Below, in pieces: positions 1 through 8,458 of a stretch of DNA of 64,000 bases. Every line of letters starts with the position of its first letter. Position 1 is the stretch's first letter. Made by a program: the position numbers and the translations under genes. The notes beneath the pieces were generated by a model. That model had not been told where the DNA came from. It made no database searches and saw nothing but the letters and a program-made list of their open reading frames with translations. The DNA comes from Haloechinothrix aidingensis (lineage in GTDB: Bacteria; Actinomycetota; Actinomycetes; Mycobacteriales; Pseudonocardiaceae): the NCBI RefSeq assembly GCF_013450155.1, contig NZ_JACCKD010000002.1, forward strand, positions 114,531 through 178,530, written 5' to 3'.

Positions 1-86
1 ACCGCGTGCGCGACCCCGGGCACTCGCTCCGCGAAATCGTTCACCAGCCAACCGAACTGGTTCTGCTGGGGTTGTGGCGACGTCAT
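1..86 (-). CDS. Roadblock/LC7 domain protein, 5' end only (conservon CvnB-like)
   Basis: Only the first 28 codons are in the window. The product starts MTSPQPQQNQFGWLVNDFAE, followed by RVPGVAHA. This is the usual opening of actinobacterial roadblock/LC7 proteins that accompany a conservon histidine kinase and modulate a partner small GTPase. The ATG at 86 follows a GGAGGG ribosome binding site. It lies 76 bases downstream of the kinase gene on the same strand, which matches the cvnA-cvnB order known from Streptomyces. The DUF742 and GTPase genes expected next would lie outside the window. Confidence 0.85.
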   Translation of the reverse strand, partial: MTSPQPQQNQFGWLVNDFAERVPGVAHA

Positions 87-162
87 TCACCCTCCATCTC
101 TTCAGGCACTGTGCTGTCGGGACACCCGCAGGCTCGCGGCCGTTCGGGCCACATCGCCGCCA

Positions 163-3100
163 TCAGGTCTCCCCTCCAGCACCGATCTCCCGCATCTCGT
201 CACTGCTGTCCTCGGCCGGCTGCGTCACGCTGCTGCGGCCCCGGCGGATGCCCTGCTGAAAGCTGCTCAGCCGGCCACGCATCGCGTTCGGGTCCCGTTC
301 CGGCTGCTGTGCTCCCGCCGTCGCCGCCTGCTGCCCGGAGACACTGCCCGCGACGAGCTGCTCGCCCCGGCGACGACGCGGCAACCCGGTGTCGGTGTAG
401 CCGGACGCCTCCGGCGATTCGGCTCGCTGCGCGTGCCTTCCTGCGCTCTCCGGCACGCTGCCCTCGTCCGGGCCGCCGGATCCGGCCTCCGGCTGCTTGC
501 TCTCGGTGCGCCCCTTGCTGAGGCCGCGCTGGAAGTTGCTCAGCCTGCCCCGGACGTCCTGCGGGTCTCGCGCGGGCAGGTCCGCGCGGCCGAGCGCCGA
601 CCTGCTGGGCGTGGCCTCCGCGGGTTCGCTCGTCGCACTGCCGGGCAGCAGCTGCTCGCCACGTTGCCTGCGGGGGAGCCCGGCCTCGGTATAGGCCTCC
701 GGAGCGGAGTTGGCCACCTTCCGGACCGTCTGCCAGTTCTTGTCGGCCGCGAAGTCCCAGGTGCTCAACGTGGCCGCGGACCGCTCGGCCGAGCTGTCCG
801 CGCCCGAACCGAGCGAGGTACGGAACCATACCGACAGCATCTCGTCGAAGATCGGCGTCGTTTCCGGCCTGCTCCCCGACTGTGCTTGTTCCTGTTGCTC
901 GACCGGCTCCGCGGCGGCGGAGGACCACCAGTCGGACAGCGGTGCGGTCCCCGGCGCGAACAGGGCCTCGCCCGTGGGAAGCTCACCCGTCGAGGAGGCG
1001 TCCGGTGCCTCGCGTTTCGGTAGCCCGCTGGACTGCGGCGAGCCCGGGGGCGCCCCGGACTCCCCGTTACCGCCGTCCGGAGCCTGGTTCGCCGAACCAT
1101 CCGCACCGCCTGCCGGGGTGAACAGGTCGGTGCTCGAGGACTCCGAGGACTCCGAGGCCGGGCTCGCGCCGTTACCGCCCTGCTGGGCCGCCTGCTGGAG
1201 GCCCTGCTGGGCGGCAGGTGGGTGCGAGCCGTTGACGGGTTCCTGCTGCCCCGCGCCCTTGACCTGCTGAGCCTCGTCGGATGCCGTACGCACCCCGCTG
1301 GCGCCCGGCTGCCGCCGCGGCAGCTGGCCGGTTTCGGTGATCGCAGGCATCTCGGTGGTCAGCGGGCCACCGTCGGCACCGATCACCAGCTGCGCAGGCA
1401 CGGTTACGCAGGCCCGCACGCCCTCGGTCTCCTTACCCCCGTAGAGCGTGACGCTGAAGCCGTGCTTGCTCGCGAGGCGCCCCACCACGAACAGGCCCAT
1501 CCGGCGTGAGGACACCAGGTCCACAGGGGACGAGGCCCGCATACGGGCGTTCGCCTCGGCGACCTCCTCCTCGCTCATGCCGATCCCGCTGTCGAGGACG
1601 TCCATCGTCATCGAACTGTCCGACGCCACGCTCGTCGCGATCGTGACCTGGCTTTCCGGTGGGGAGAACGCGGTCGCGTTCTCCAGCAGCTCGGCGAGCA
1701 GCCGCATCAGATCACTCGCCGCGTGCCCCACGATCTTCGTCGTCGGCGGCGAGGGGACCACCACTCGCTGGTACTGCTCGATCTCCGAGACGGCTGCGCG
1801 CAGCACGTCGGCGGTACTGACGGGCCTGCCCGACCGGCGCGCGCTCTCCGAACCGGACAGGACCATGAGGTTCTCGTTGTTCCTGCGCATCCGCGTGGCG
1901 AGATGATCCAGGTGGAACAGGGTGGCGAGCTGGTCGGCGTCCTCCTCGTCGCGCTCCAGCTGCTCGATGAGTTGAAGCTGCCGCTGCACGAGGCTCTGGC
2001 TCCGGCGGGACAGGTTCACGAAGACGCTGTTGTAGGCGCTGCGCATCGTCGCCTGTTCGGACGCCAGCCGCAGTGCCTGGTGGTGCACGGCGTCGAACGC
2101 GCGCGCGACCTGGCCCACCTCGTCACGGGAGCTCACCGGTACAGGCGCGATGTCCACCGCACCGGACCTGTCGTCCTGGATATCCCGCACCGCTGCAGGC
2201 AGCCGCTCCTCGGCGACCTGCATCGCGCTGGACCGCAGCTCTCGCAGCGAGCGAAGCAGGTGACGTGTGATCACGAACACCACGAACAGCGCGAGGGCGA
2301 AGGCCAGCCCGAGCAGTACCGACAGGATCGTCACGCTCTTGCGCGCGTCGGCGAGCAGTGCCGCCGAGACGTCGGTGGCCTCGGTGTGCAGCTCGTCCCC
2401 GACGGTGGAGAGCTGGCTGACGATCCTGCTCGAACTACTGGTCCACTCGTCCAGTGAGAGCTGCTGGACAGCCATGTCCGTCGGCGATCCCAGCTCCCCG
2501 AATGCGGCACTGGCCATGCGCTCGCGCGTGGCGAAGCTGGGGCCACTGATCGTCGAGTCGAACAGCTGCCGCTGCTCGGGCGTGGCGGACGCCTCGAAAC
2601 CGGCGAGCCTGTCCTCGATCCTGACCTCGGCGGTGCGGGTTCTGCTGAGCTCGGACGGAGCGAGAATGCCCCGTTCGATGCCATAGGCGACCAGCGACTG
2701 CTGTGCCGATGTCGCCTCCTGCGCCGCGCGCAGGTCCAACAGCGCCTGCGGCGTACCGCCGAGCGCCTCCTCGGACATCCTGGACACCGCAGCCGCGTCG
2801 AGCTCGAGCAACGCCTCGGTGATCACCGAGTACTCGTCGATCGCCGGAACCGGCTCCAACTGTCCCGAGTCGGCGTCCTCCCGCAGCTGTCCGAGCTGGC
2901 CGAGGACGTTCTCGGTCTCGCTCACCGCGTCCGCCATACCCCGGTCGGACCGCACGGCCTGCTCCGCGGCCTGCCTCGTGGTGTCGATCTGGCTGTCGAC
3001 GTCCGCGCGAGCGTCATCGAGCTCGCCCCCCTCGATCCCGTCGACCAGCGAGGCCACGGTCTCGGTGCGCTCCTGCTGGACCAGATCGAGCAGCAGGCCC

Positions 3101-3357
3101 ACCTCACCACTGAGGCCGAGCAAGCTGTCGGTGCGCTCGTGGCTGCTGACCCGGTCCAGCTGCCCGTTCAGGGTCGATACACCGAGAACGGCGGCGATGA
3201 GGATGGGCACGATCGTGACTGCCGCCAGCTTGACCGGCAGGTTCCAGTCACGCCACTGGCTGAGTGTGGCCAGCCGGTGCCTCCAGGATGCCGACCGTTG
3301 TGGTTGCCGACCGAGAAGCTTATCGACAGGAACTTGCTCTTGTCCTGTATCGGCCAC
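163..3357 (-). CDS. Conservon-type sensor histidine kinase with nitrate/nitrite-sensing domain
   Basis: Membrane sensor kinase of about 1064 residues. With the start chosen here, a first membrane segment lies at about 40-61, an extracytoplasmic NIT (nitrate/nitrite sensing) region at about 75-330, a second membrane segment at 342-365 and a HAMP region to about 430. The kinase core shows an atypical H-box (HLDHLATRMRRNNEN, about 482-496), an N-box (ELLENATAF) and a G1 box (DSGIGM). A long Pro/Gln/Ser-rich tail follows, with two copies of a module containing TGLPRR(R)RGEQL and RGRLS(S/N)FQ(Q/R)G. The start is the GTG at 3357 behind GGGAG. An in-frame ATG at 3546 would add 63 residues encoded by AT-rich, non-coding-looking sequence. 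The signal sensed cannot be told from sequence. The gene heads a conservon whose next gene is at 1-86. Confidence 0.88.
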   Translation of the reverse strand: MADTGQEQVPVDKLLGRQPQRSASWRHRLATLSQWRDWNLPVKLAAVTIVPILIAAVLGVSTLNGQLDRVSSHERTDSLLGLSGEVGLLLDLVQQERTETVASLVDGIEGGELDDARADVDSQIDTTRQAAEQAVRSDRGMADAVSETENVLGQLGQLREDADSGQLEPVPAIDEYSVITEALLELDAAAVSRMSEEALGGTPQALLDLRAAQEATSAQQSLVAYGIERGILAPSELSRTRTAEVRIEDRLAGFEASATPEQRQLFDSTISGPSFATRERMASAAFGELGSPTDMAVQQLSLDEWTSSSSRIVSQLSTVGDELHTEATDVSAALLADARKSVTILSVLLGLAFALALFVVFVITRHLLRSLRELRSSAMQVAEERLPAAVRDIQDDRSGAVDIAPVPVSSRDEVGQVARAFDAVHHQALRLASEQATMRSAYNSVFVNLSRRSQSLVQRQLQLIEQLERDEEDADQLATLFHLDHLATRMRRNNENLMVLSGSESARRSGRPVSTADVLRAAVSEIEQYQRVVVPSPPTTKIVGHAASDLMRLLAELLENATAFSPPESQVTIATSVASDSSMTMDVLDSGIGMSEEEVAEANARMRASSPVDLVSSRRMGLFVVGRLASKHGFSVTLYGGKETEGVRACVTVPAQLVIGADGGPLTTEMPAITETGQLPRRQPGASGVRTASDEAQQVKGAGQQEPVNGSHPPAAQQGLQQAAQQGGNGASPASESSESSSTDLFTPAGGADGSANQAPDGGNGESGAPPGSPQSSGLPKREAPDASSTGELPTGEALFAPGTAPLSDWWSSAAAEPVEQQEQAQSGSRPETTPIFDEMLSVWFRTSLGSGADSSAERSAATLSTWDFAADKNWQTVRKVANSAPEAYTEAGLPRRQRGEQLLPGSATSEPAEATPSRSALGRADLPARDPQDVRGRLSNFQRGLSKGRTESKQPEAGSGGPDEGSVPESAGRHAQRAESPEASGYTDTGLPRRRRGEQLVAGSVSGQQAATAGAQQPERDPNAMRGRLSSFQQGIRRGRSSVTQPAEDSSDEMREIGAGGET

Positions 3358-4047
3358 GAATGTGACTCCCTGTTCAACGCGTTCGACCCTGCTTTCCGGA
3401 ATCCGGGTCAGGCTCTGCCACGGACCACTACGTCTCGCACCCCGGGAGAATCTTACACCTATCAGGTGATCACCATACTGAGTCGCATTCCTCCGGTGAC
3501 CTGCAATTTCTCGTCTCACCCACGCCAAAGGGTGAGCTTTTTCCATGTCTCCTCATGGACTTACCGCATTCCGTCACCAACACACGGCAAGCTCCTGGCG
3601 ATGTGTCACCCGTACGGGTTAGAAATCTGGACATAATACACTGGACGTACATACTGAGCGTCGCAATTGGCGGGTGTTACGGGCAAATCTACGCACGATG
3701 ATGTGGTGTTCACCCGTCACACTGGCCCGTTTTACGGAACTGCAAGTGATCAACACCTGGATAATGCAACACTTTCGGCGGTTCATTACCGGAACACTTT
3801 CCGCTTCCGATTACTTTAAGTAATCGCAGGCGAGTGTCAGTACCGACGCGGAAAGAGCGAACCCCATCGCCCGGCCGGAATAGTCACGGACCGTAGCGCA
3901 TGACGGTGCGACCCGGAACATGCGGGCCACCGTTACCGCACTCGCGGTGCGGTACCTTCAGTGCTGGTCAACTGCAGACCTACCCCAGACCAGCCCCAGA
4001 CCAGCCCGGCACGCGGGCGCGTCGCGACCCCCTCGAGGTGTACCGGT
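3358..4047. other. Long AT-rich intergenic region with palindromes
   Basis: No gene is visible in these 690 bases. The region is clearly less GC-rich than its surroundings and should hold the promoter of the sensor kinase. It contains GGTGATCACC (3465-3474) and a 17-base inverted repeat, GATTACTT-T-AAGTAATC (3809-3825), both good operator candidates. A short CCCAGACCAG direct repeat lies near 3985-4005. No -10/-35 pair was convincing enough to mark. Confidence 0.6.
3809..3825. promoter_or_regulatory. 17-base inverted repeat, candidate operator
   Basis: GATTACTT and AAGTAATC are perfect inverted 8-base arms around a single T, in AT-rich DNA far upstream of the sensor kinase. The symmetry suggests a dimeric regulator site. 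The regulator is unknown. Confidence 0.45.
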
Positions 4048-4395
4048 TCAGATCCGCAGGCCGGCCCGCACCCGCTTGGTAACGCGATGCTCGGCGACGA
4101 ACGACACGATCGGGACGCACCCGGCGAGCAGCACCAGCAGGGTGCCGACGATGGACCAGCGTGCCTTGATAGCGAGATCGATGGTCAGGGCCATGTAGAC
4201 CATGTAGATGACACCGTGGATCGGCGACCACACCGCGGAGGGCGTCGCGTTGCCGAAGCCGTAACGCACGATCATGACGGCGACCAGCCCGAGCAGCCCG
4301 ATCCCGGTCGTGATCGCAGCGGCGCGGAACCGCCGGAGCGCGCCCCCCTCGACGGTGGGCGACGCTGAACCGTTCGATTCCGTACGCGTTGTCAT
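4048..4395 (-). CDS. DUF3817 family integral membrane protein
   Basis: 115 residues with three predicted membrane helices (about 25-48, 57-76 and 85-103). The pattern RYGFGNATPSAVWSPIHGVIYMVYM is typical of DUF3817, a small actinobacterial membrane family of unknown function. The ATG overlaps the stop of the upstream 153-residue membrane protein gene by four bases (ATGA), so the two are translationally coupled and probably act together. Confidence 0.85.
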   Translation of the reverse strand: MTTRTESNGSASPTVEGGALRRFRAAAITTGIGLLGLVAVMIVRYGFGNATPSAVWSPIHGVIYMVYMALTIDLAIKARWSIVGTLLVLLAGCVPIVSFVAEHRVTKRVRAGLRI

Positions 4396-4853
4396 CTCGG
4401 GTGAGCCGGCCTTCCTCGGTGGTTGTCCCGCGCGTTCAGCTCAGCAAGATACCGGTTGTAGGCCGCGAGCTCGTCATCGGCCCCGTCGCCGGTCCCGGCC
4501 TCGCCCCCATCGCTCTCGCCCCCATCGCTGCCGACACCGGCCCCCTGCCGGCCGGCCACGGCCGAACCTGCTGTGCGCCGGGGCACGTTCGAGGCGCCCG
4601 GCGCCACCCGATCCGCTCCATCGCCGTTGCAGGCGGCCCGCTTGCGTAACACTCGCATACGCCAGAAGACGAAAGCGGGGAAGAGTCCGAACAGGGGCCA
4701 CTGCAGCACGTAGCCGAGGTTCTGCAGAGTGCCGCCCGCCGCCGCGAACTGCTCCCACTGCCACCAGGCCAGCGCGATACTCGCGGCCAGGCTGGCAACG
4801 CAGACACCGACCTCGGCGAGCCTTCGCCCGACGGAGAAGCTGTTGACCGGCAC
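4392..4853 (-). CDS. Hypothetical membrane protein with disordered acidic/Gly-rich linker
   Basis: 153 residues. Two membrane segments lie in the first half (about 14-32 and 45-63), followed by basic residues (RMRVLRKRAA), a Gly/Asp/Glu-rich linker and a C-terminal motif, AAYNRYLAELNARD. The motif resembles small actinobacterial membrane proteins found beside DUF3817 genes. It is translationally coupled to the DUF3817 gene. The function is unknown. Confidence 0.75.
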   Translation of the reverse strand: MPVNSFSVGRRLAEVGVCVASLAASIALAWWQWEQFAAAGGTLQNLGYVLQWPLFGLFPAFVFWRMRVLRKRAACNGDGADRVAPGASNVPRRTAGSAVAGRQGAGVGSDGGESDGGEAGTGDGADDELAAYNRYLAELNARDNHRGRPAHPR

Positions 4854-4961
4854 GAATCGACGCTAGCACTTCGCGCGAGCGCAACGAAGGCCACCGTCAC
4901 ACACCGCGCCGACCCGGCCGCCAGGAGGGGCACCGCTGACGGGTCGGGATCCGTCCCGTAC

Positions 4962-5873
4962 TCAGCCGAGCGACTGCGCGGTGCTCGCGTACGAGTCGGC
5001 GACGGCGAAGACGCGCTGCCCGTACTCGACGGAGTCGTTGTACGACAGGACACCCTGCCACCAGCCCTGCCCGCTTGACATGTCACGGCCGCTGCGGCAG
5101 AGGTAGTGAGCCGCAGCGAGCGCGGCGTCGTCGATCTGCTGCGGGTGGGACTCACCGTTGCCGTTGCCGTCCACCGCGAACCGGCTCCAGGTGCTCGGGA
5201 TGAACTGCATGGGCCCGACGGCGCGATCGAATTCCGGATCGCCGTCCCACTTGCCCCCGTCGGTGTCCTGGATCCGTTTCACGTCACCGGAACCGTCCAG
5301 CGCGATCCCGATGATCGGCTCGGACGGCAGTCCGTTGTCCTGCAGGACCGCGTCCCCGTACTGGCCGTGATAGGACTCGACCCGGCCGATCCCTGCCAAC
5401 GTCGCCCAGGACAACCGGCAGCTCGGCTGGCTCTGGCGCACGGAGATCTCGGCCAACCCGTACGCGACCAGCGCTCGAGGCGGGACGTCGAGCTCGGGAC
5501 CGAGCCTCTCGGCCCAGTCACGCAGCGTTTCCCGGACCGAAGCCTGCTCCGGCTCGCGCGACTCGCCCTGCTCGCCGGACTCCTCGTCGTCGCCCTCGGT
5601 GGCAGTGCCTGCCACCGTCGCGTTACCCGGCACGTTGGTACCCGGCTCCACCGACGCCGGCTCCACCGACAGCGCGGGGATCTCGTTGGTCGTCGGGCTG
5701 AACTCCGGTGCCGTGACGTGGTTCAACGCGAACACGCCGCTGCCGGCCACCAGCAGCACACCGACCACGACGCCCAGCCGCACCAGGACGCCACCGGTCT
5801 CCCGGCGCCAGCGTGCGGGATCGGTCGGCCCGTCGTCCTCCGAACCACTCTCCGCGCTACGCGCTTGTCGCAC
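4962..5873 (-). CDS. Membrane-anchored lytic murein transglycosylase (SLT_2/MltB-like)
   Basis: About 303 residues: one N-terminal membrane anchor (about 28-50), an acidic extracytoplasmic linker, then a lytic transglycosylase domain with GIGRVESYHGQYG (the Glu is the expected catalytic acid), AVGPMQFIPSTW and AALAAAHYLCRSG. These are hallmarks of the MltB/SLT_2 (GH103) type, which cleaves peptidoglycan glycan strands to 1,6-anhydro-muropeptides. The GTG at 5873 lies nine bases after GGGAGG. A GTG at 5906 lacks a ribosome binding site. The acid follows from the family; cleavage specificity is inferred. Confidence 0.88.
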   Translation of the reverse strand: MRQARSAESGSEDDGPTDPARWRRETGGVLVRLGVVVGVLLVAGSGVFALNHVTAPEFSPTTNEIPALSVEPASVEPGTNVPGNATVAGTATEGDDEESGEQGESREPEQASVRETLRDWAERLGPELDVPPRALVAYGLAEISVRQSQPSCRLSWATLAGIGRVESYHGQYGDAVLQDNGLPSEPIIGIALDGSGDVKRIQDTDGGKWDGDPEFDRAVGPMQFIPSTWSRFAVDGNGNGESHPQQIDDAALAAAHYLCRSGRDMSSGQGWWQGVLSYNDSVEYGQRVFAVADSYASTAQSLG

Positions 5874-6086
5874 GGACACCTGCCTCCCGATCGAACGCTC
5901 CCGCACAACCGTGACCGCGCCATCGCCATGCGCCTACGGTCATGCCGTCCCGATCACACAACGATGCGCACCGCGGTCACGTTACGCGTTGTTGTACCAC
6001 GATCCGATGTCACACGTCAGTGAAGAGGCGCACGGAACGCGGTGCACACGCGGCACAGGGTGTTGTGCGGGAGCTGCCGGGCGGGT

Positions 6087-6575
6087 TCAGGACGCGGCCG
6101 CGCGCCGGGCCTTGGCCAGCCGCGCGACGCACCAGGCGGCCGCGCTGCCGCGCCGCAGGTGTTCCAGCACGGTGTACGGGCCGAGATGCACGCTGAGGTC
6201 GCCGGGAGCCAGACCGGCCGCCCGGTACTCCAAGGCGCGCTGGTCGAGCGGGCTGATGCCCGCGTCCCACCACTCCTCTGCCTCGGCCAGGCCGCCGACC
6301 ACCTGCCACCAGCGCGCCGCGGCACCGAGAAGCTCCTCGGGCACGCCCGGCAGCCTGCGCCGCATGGCCTCGACGTAGCGGGGGTCGGCAGCCTGCACCT
6401 CCGACCAGCCGGAGTCTCCCCCGTTGTCGCGCTGACCAGGGATCCCAGGTGCGCTACTCGGCGCGTCGGCCAACCACTCCGCCGTAATGCGGTTGACCTC
6501 GCTGTCCTCGGCTGTCGCATCCCGCTCAGCCGACCATTGCCGGATCAACGCGTCCACACCTGGGTCTCGGGTCAT
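6087..6575 (-). CDS. Hypothetical protein, 162 residues
   Basis: Starts at the ATG at 6575, six bases after GGGAGG, which excludes 50 upstream in-frame residues. The product is soluble and mostly helical, with an acidic first third and a Trp-rich middle (ARWWQVVGGLAEAEEWWDAG), then a conserved-looking QRALEYRAAGLAPGDLSVHL stretch. I recognise no domain. It stands alone, with a 213-base gap to the transglycosylase gene. Confidence 0.7.
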   Translation of the reverse strand: MTRDPGVDALIRQWSAERDATAEDSEVNRITAEWLADAPSSAPGIPGQRDNGGDSGWSEVQAADPRYVEAMRRRLPGVPEELLGAAARWWQVVGGLAEAEEWWDAGISPLDQRALEYRAAGLAPGDLSVHLGPYTVLEHLRRGSAAAWCVARLAKARRAAAS

Positions 6576-6779
6576 ATCCGCCTCCCTCGATGAACCGTCC
6601 TGCCCGTTAACGATGCAGAACCGGTCGGTCACGTATTGTGAGCACGGTAGGACGCGACAGGGGACGTTCGCCAGACCTTCAGTTGAGAGAATTCGATGAC
6701 CTGGACCTTCACCCAGGGAAACCACTCGGATGGCCTAATCACGGTCCGCACTGTGAGACACCCCACACCCGAGTGACGA

Positions 6780-6947
6780 TTACTCGAACAGGGCACGGAC
6801 AAAGGTCACCAGGGCCTCCGCGCCTTCCTGCAGCCACCCGAGTACGGCGTGTACCGCGCTGGCGGACTCCGTCGGCTGGCTGATGAGGAAGAACAGCACG
6901 AGACCGACAGCACCGACGATCAAGGCCTTCTTGAGATTCGGTGGCAT
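6780..6947 (-). CDS. Small single-span membrane protein, 55 residues
   Basis: The ATG at 6947 opens a 55-codon frame beginning MPPNLKKALIVGAVGLVLFF, followed by LISQPTES. There is one membrane helix at about 8-24 and an amphipathic C-terminal half (VLGWLQEGAEALVTFVRALF). Third codon positions are GC-rich as in real genes here. It is divergent from the crotonase gene, 118 bases away, so the two may share a control region. Small proteins of this shape are common in actinomycetes and have no known function. Confidence 0.68.
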   Translation of the reverse strand: MPPNLKKALIVGAVGLVLFFLISQPTESASAVHAVLGWLQEGAEALVTFVRALFE

Positions 6948-7000
6948 AGTCGTCCTTATCCCATCCGGTCGTGACGGCCTCGCGAGTGTGACGAGGCCAC

Positions 7001-7029
7001 TTCAGTGTGTTCACGGATAAGCATAGAGT
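7001..7029 (+). promoter_or_regulatory. Putative promoter of the crotonase gene
   Basis: TTCAGT (7001-7006), a 17-base spacer and TAGAGT (7024-7029) fit a sigma-A promoter. The start codon at 7066 would give a leader of roughly 30 bases. Confidence 0.45.
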
Positions 7030-7065
7030 AGGCATCCCGTCCGTGACAGAGAGGCGAGTGCCATC

Positions 7066-7845
7066 GTGACACCCGGCAACGTAGACGTGGAACGCGACGG
7101 GCCCGTGTTGATCGTATCCCTTCGGCGCCCGGAGGCGCGCAATGCCGTGGACGGGCCGACGGCACGGGCTCTCGCGGAAGCCTTCCGTGAGTTCGACCGC
7201 GACCCCGCGGCCCGGGTAGCCGTACTGACCGGCACCGGGGACTCGTTCTGCGCAGGGGCCGACCTCAAGGCCGTCGGTACCGAACGTGGCAACGTGCTGG
7301 ATCCCGATGGAGACGGTCCGATGGGACCCACCCGGATGCGGCTCGGCAAGCCGGTGATCGCCGCGGTGCACGGGCACGCCGTGGCAGGCGGCCTCGAGCT
7401 CGCCCTGTGGTGCGATCTGCGGGTCGCGGACGAGTCGGCGGTTTTCGGCGTGTTCTGCCGCAGATGGGGCGTGCCACTGATCGACGGCGGCACCGTCCGG
7501 CTCCCCCGGCTCATCGGCGAGTCCCGCGCGATGGACCTGATCCTGACGGGCCGCCCGGTCGACGCGCACGAGGCGCACGCGATCGGGCTGGCGAACCGGG
7601 TCGTGCCTCAGGGCCAGGCCCGTGCGGCAGCCGAGGAGCTGGCCGCGCAGATCGCGGCGTTCCCGCAGCATTGCATGCGTTCCGACCGGCAGTCTGTGCT
7701 CGAGCAGCACGGCCAGAGTGTCGACGAAGCGCTGGCCAGGGAATTCACGATCGGCACAGGCGATACCACGCTCTCCGAGGAGGCGGTATCCGGTGCGGCC
7801 CGCTTCGCGGGCGGAGCCGGCCGCCACGGCACCTTCGAGTCGTGA
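7066..7845 (+). CDS. Crotonase/enoyl-CoA hydratase family protein
   Basis: 259 residues of the crotonase fold. The oxyanion-hole motifs are GDSFCAGADLKAV and HGHAVAGGLELALWCDLRVA. RWGVPLIDGGTVRLPRLIGESRAMDLILTG carries the region where hydratases place catalytic acids; the pattern is closer to the broader enoyl-CoA hydratase/isomerase group than to a classical FadB-type hydratase. It acts on acyl-CoA thioesters in the cytoplasm; the exact substrate is unknown. The GTG start has a GAGAGGCGAG ribosome binding site. It is transcribed alone, with a hairpin right after its stop. Confidence 0.9.
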   Translation: MTPGNVDVERDGPVLIVSLRRPEARNAVDGPTARALAEAFREFDRDPAARVAVLTGTGDSFCAGADLKAVGTERGNVLDPDGDGPMGPTRMRLGKPVIAAVHGHAVAGGLELALWCDLRVADESAVFGVFCRRWGVPLIDGGTVRLPRLIGESRAMDLILTGRPVDAHEAHAIGLANRVVPQGQARAAAEELAAQIAAFPQHCMRSDRQSVLEQHGQSVDEALAREFTIGTGDTTLSEEAVSGAARFAGGAGRHGTFES

Positions 7846-7851
7846 CGGGGT

Positions 7852-7876
7852 GGAGCCGAATGTCACGTTCGGCTCC
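7852..7876. terminator. Hairpin between convergent genes
   Basis: GGAGCCGAA and TTCGGCTCC form a perfect 9-base stem with a 7-base loop (TGTCACG), six bases after the crotonase stop. The right arm, TTCGGCTCC, recurs at 7898-7906. There is no T tract, as is common for actinobacterial terminators. The truncated phosphatase frame ends inside it. Confidence 0.6.
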
Positions 7877-8249
7877 TTCTATGGAACCAAGGCCACCTTC
7901 GGCTCCCTACCTCCCACCTGTCACACCCCGCGGGCGCCACACCGGTGTCGGTCGTGCGGGAGAACAGTGCCGTCCCGGCGAGCCGTGTCGGGCCCTCCCC
8001 CGCCACCGGTCGGACCTCGTCCTCGTTGCGCAGGTCGACGATCGTGCGCACCCCCGCGTCCAGCGCCGCCCGCCACCCCGCTTCGGTGACCAGGGTCGGC
8101 TCCGCCGATCTGACGTACGCTCCGAACCGCGTGCGGTGGCCGTCCAGGGTAGGTAGACCACCGAGGTCCCTGGCGTTGTGGAATCCTTCCCAGTCCAGCT
8201 GCCTGTGTCTGCTCGCCGGGTCGTCCGCGGCGGCATCCGGCTCTCGCAT
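7863..8249 (-). pseudogene. Tyrosine-protein phosphatase, 3'-truncated remnant
   Basis: The 128-residue frame starts MREPDAAADDPASRHRQLDW and continues EGFHNARDLGGLPT. The latter, with RFGAYVRSAEPT, AGVRTIVDLRNEDEV and flanking residues, matches the N-terminal part of PtpB-like tyrosine phosphatases (Tyr_phosphatase3). Homology fades after about residue 105 and the frame stops in the hairpin at 7852-7876. The catalytic HCxxxxxR loop is absent, so it cannot be an active phosphatase. The lost half would have lain where the crotonase end and repeat DNA now are. Confidence 0.72.
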
Positions 8250-8458
8250 AACATGCAGTATCCCGTCCCCTGCCGGTCCGTTCCCTGCCCAGGGTGGGCA
8301 AGCGGCTGCCGTGCCGCTGTCGCGTGCGCGGCATGCGGTGAACCGGCCCTGGCACCGCCCGGAAGGCATGTCCGGCAGCGATGCGCCGAACAGATGGTCG
8401 GCTGCGGCGGGCATGATCGGCGAGCGTACGCGTACGGCAGCGCATGAGGAGGTACCGC

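Noticed and set aside
3358-3546. N-terminal extension of the sensor kinase to the ATG at 3546.
   Set aside because: The extra 63 codons are AT-rich and unlike the gene, and GGGAG precedes the GTG at 3357.
3985-4005. CCCAGACCAG direct repeat.
   Set aside because: Only two short copies and no associated signal.
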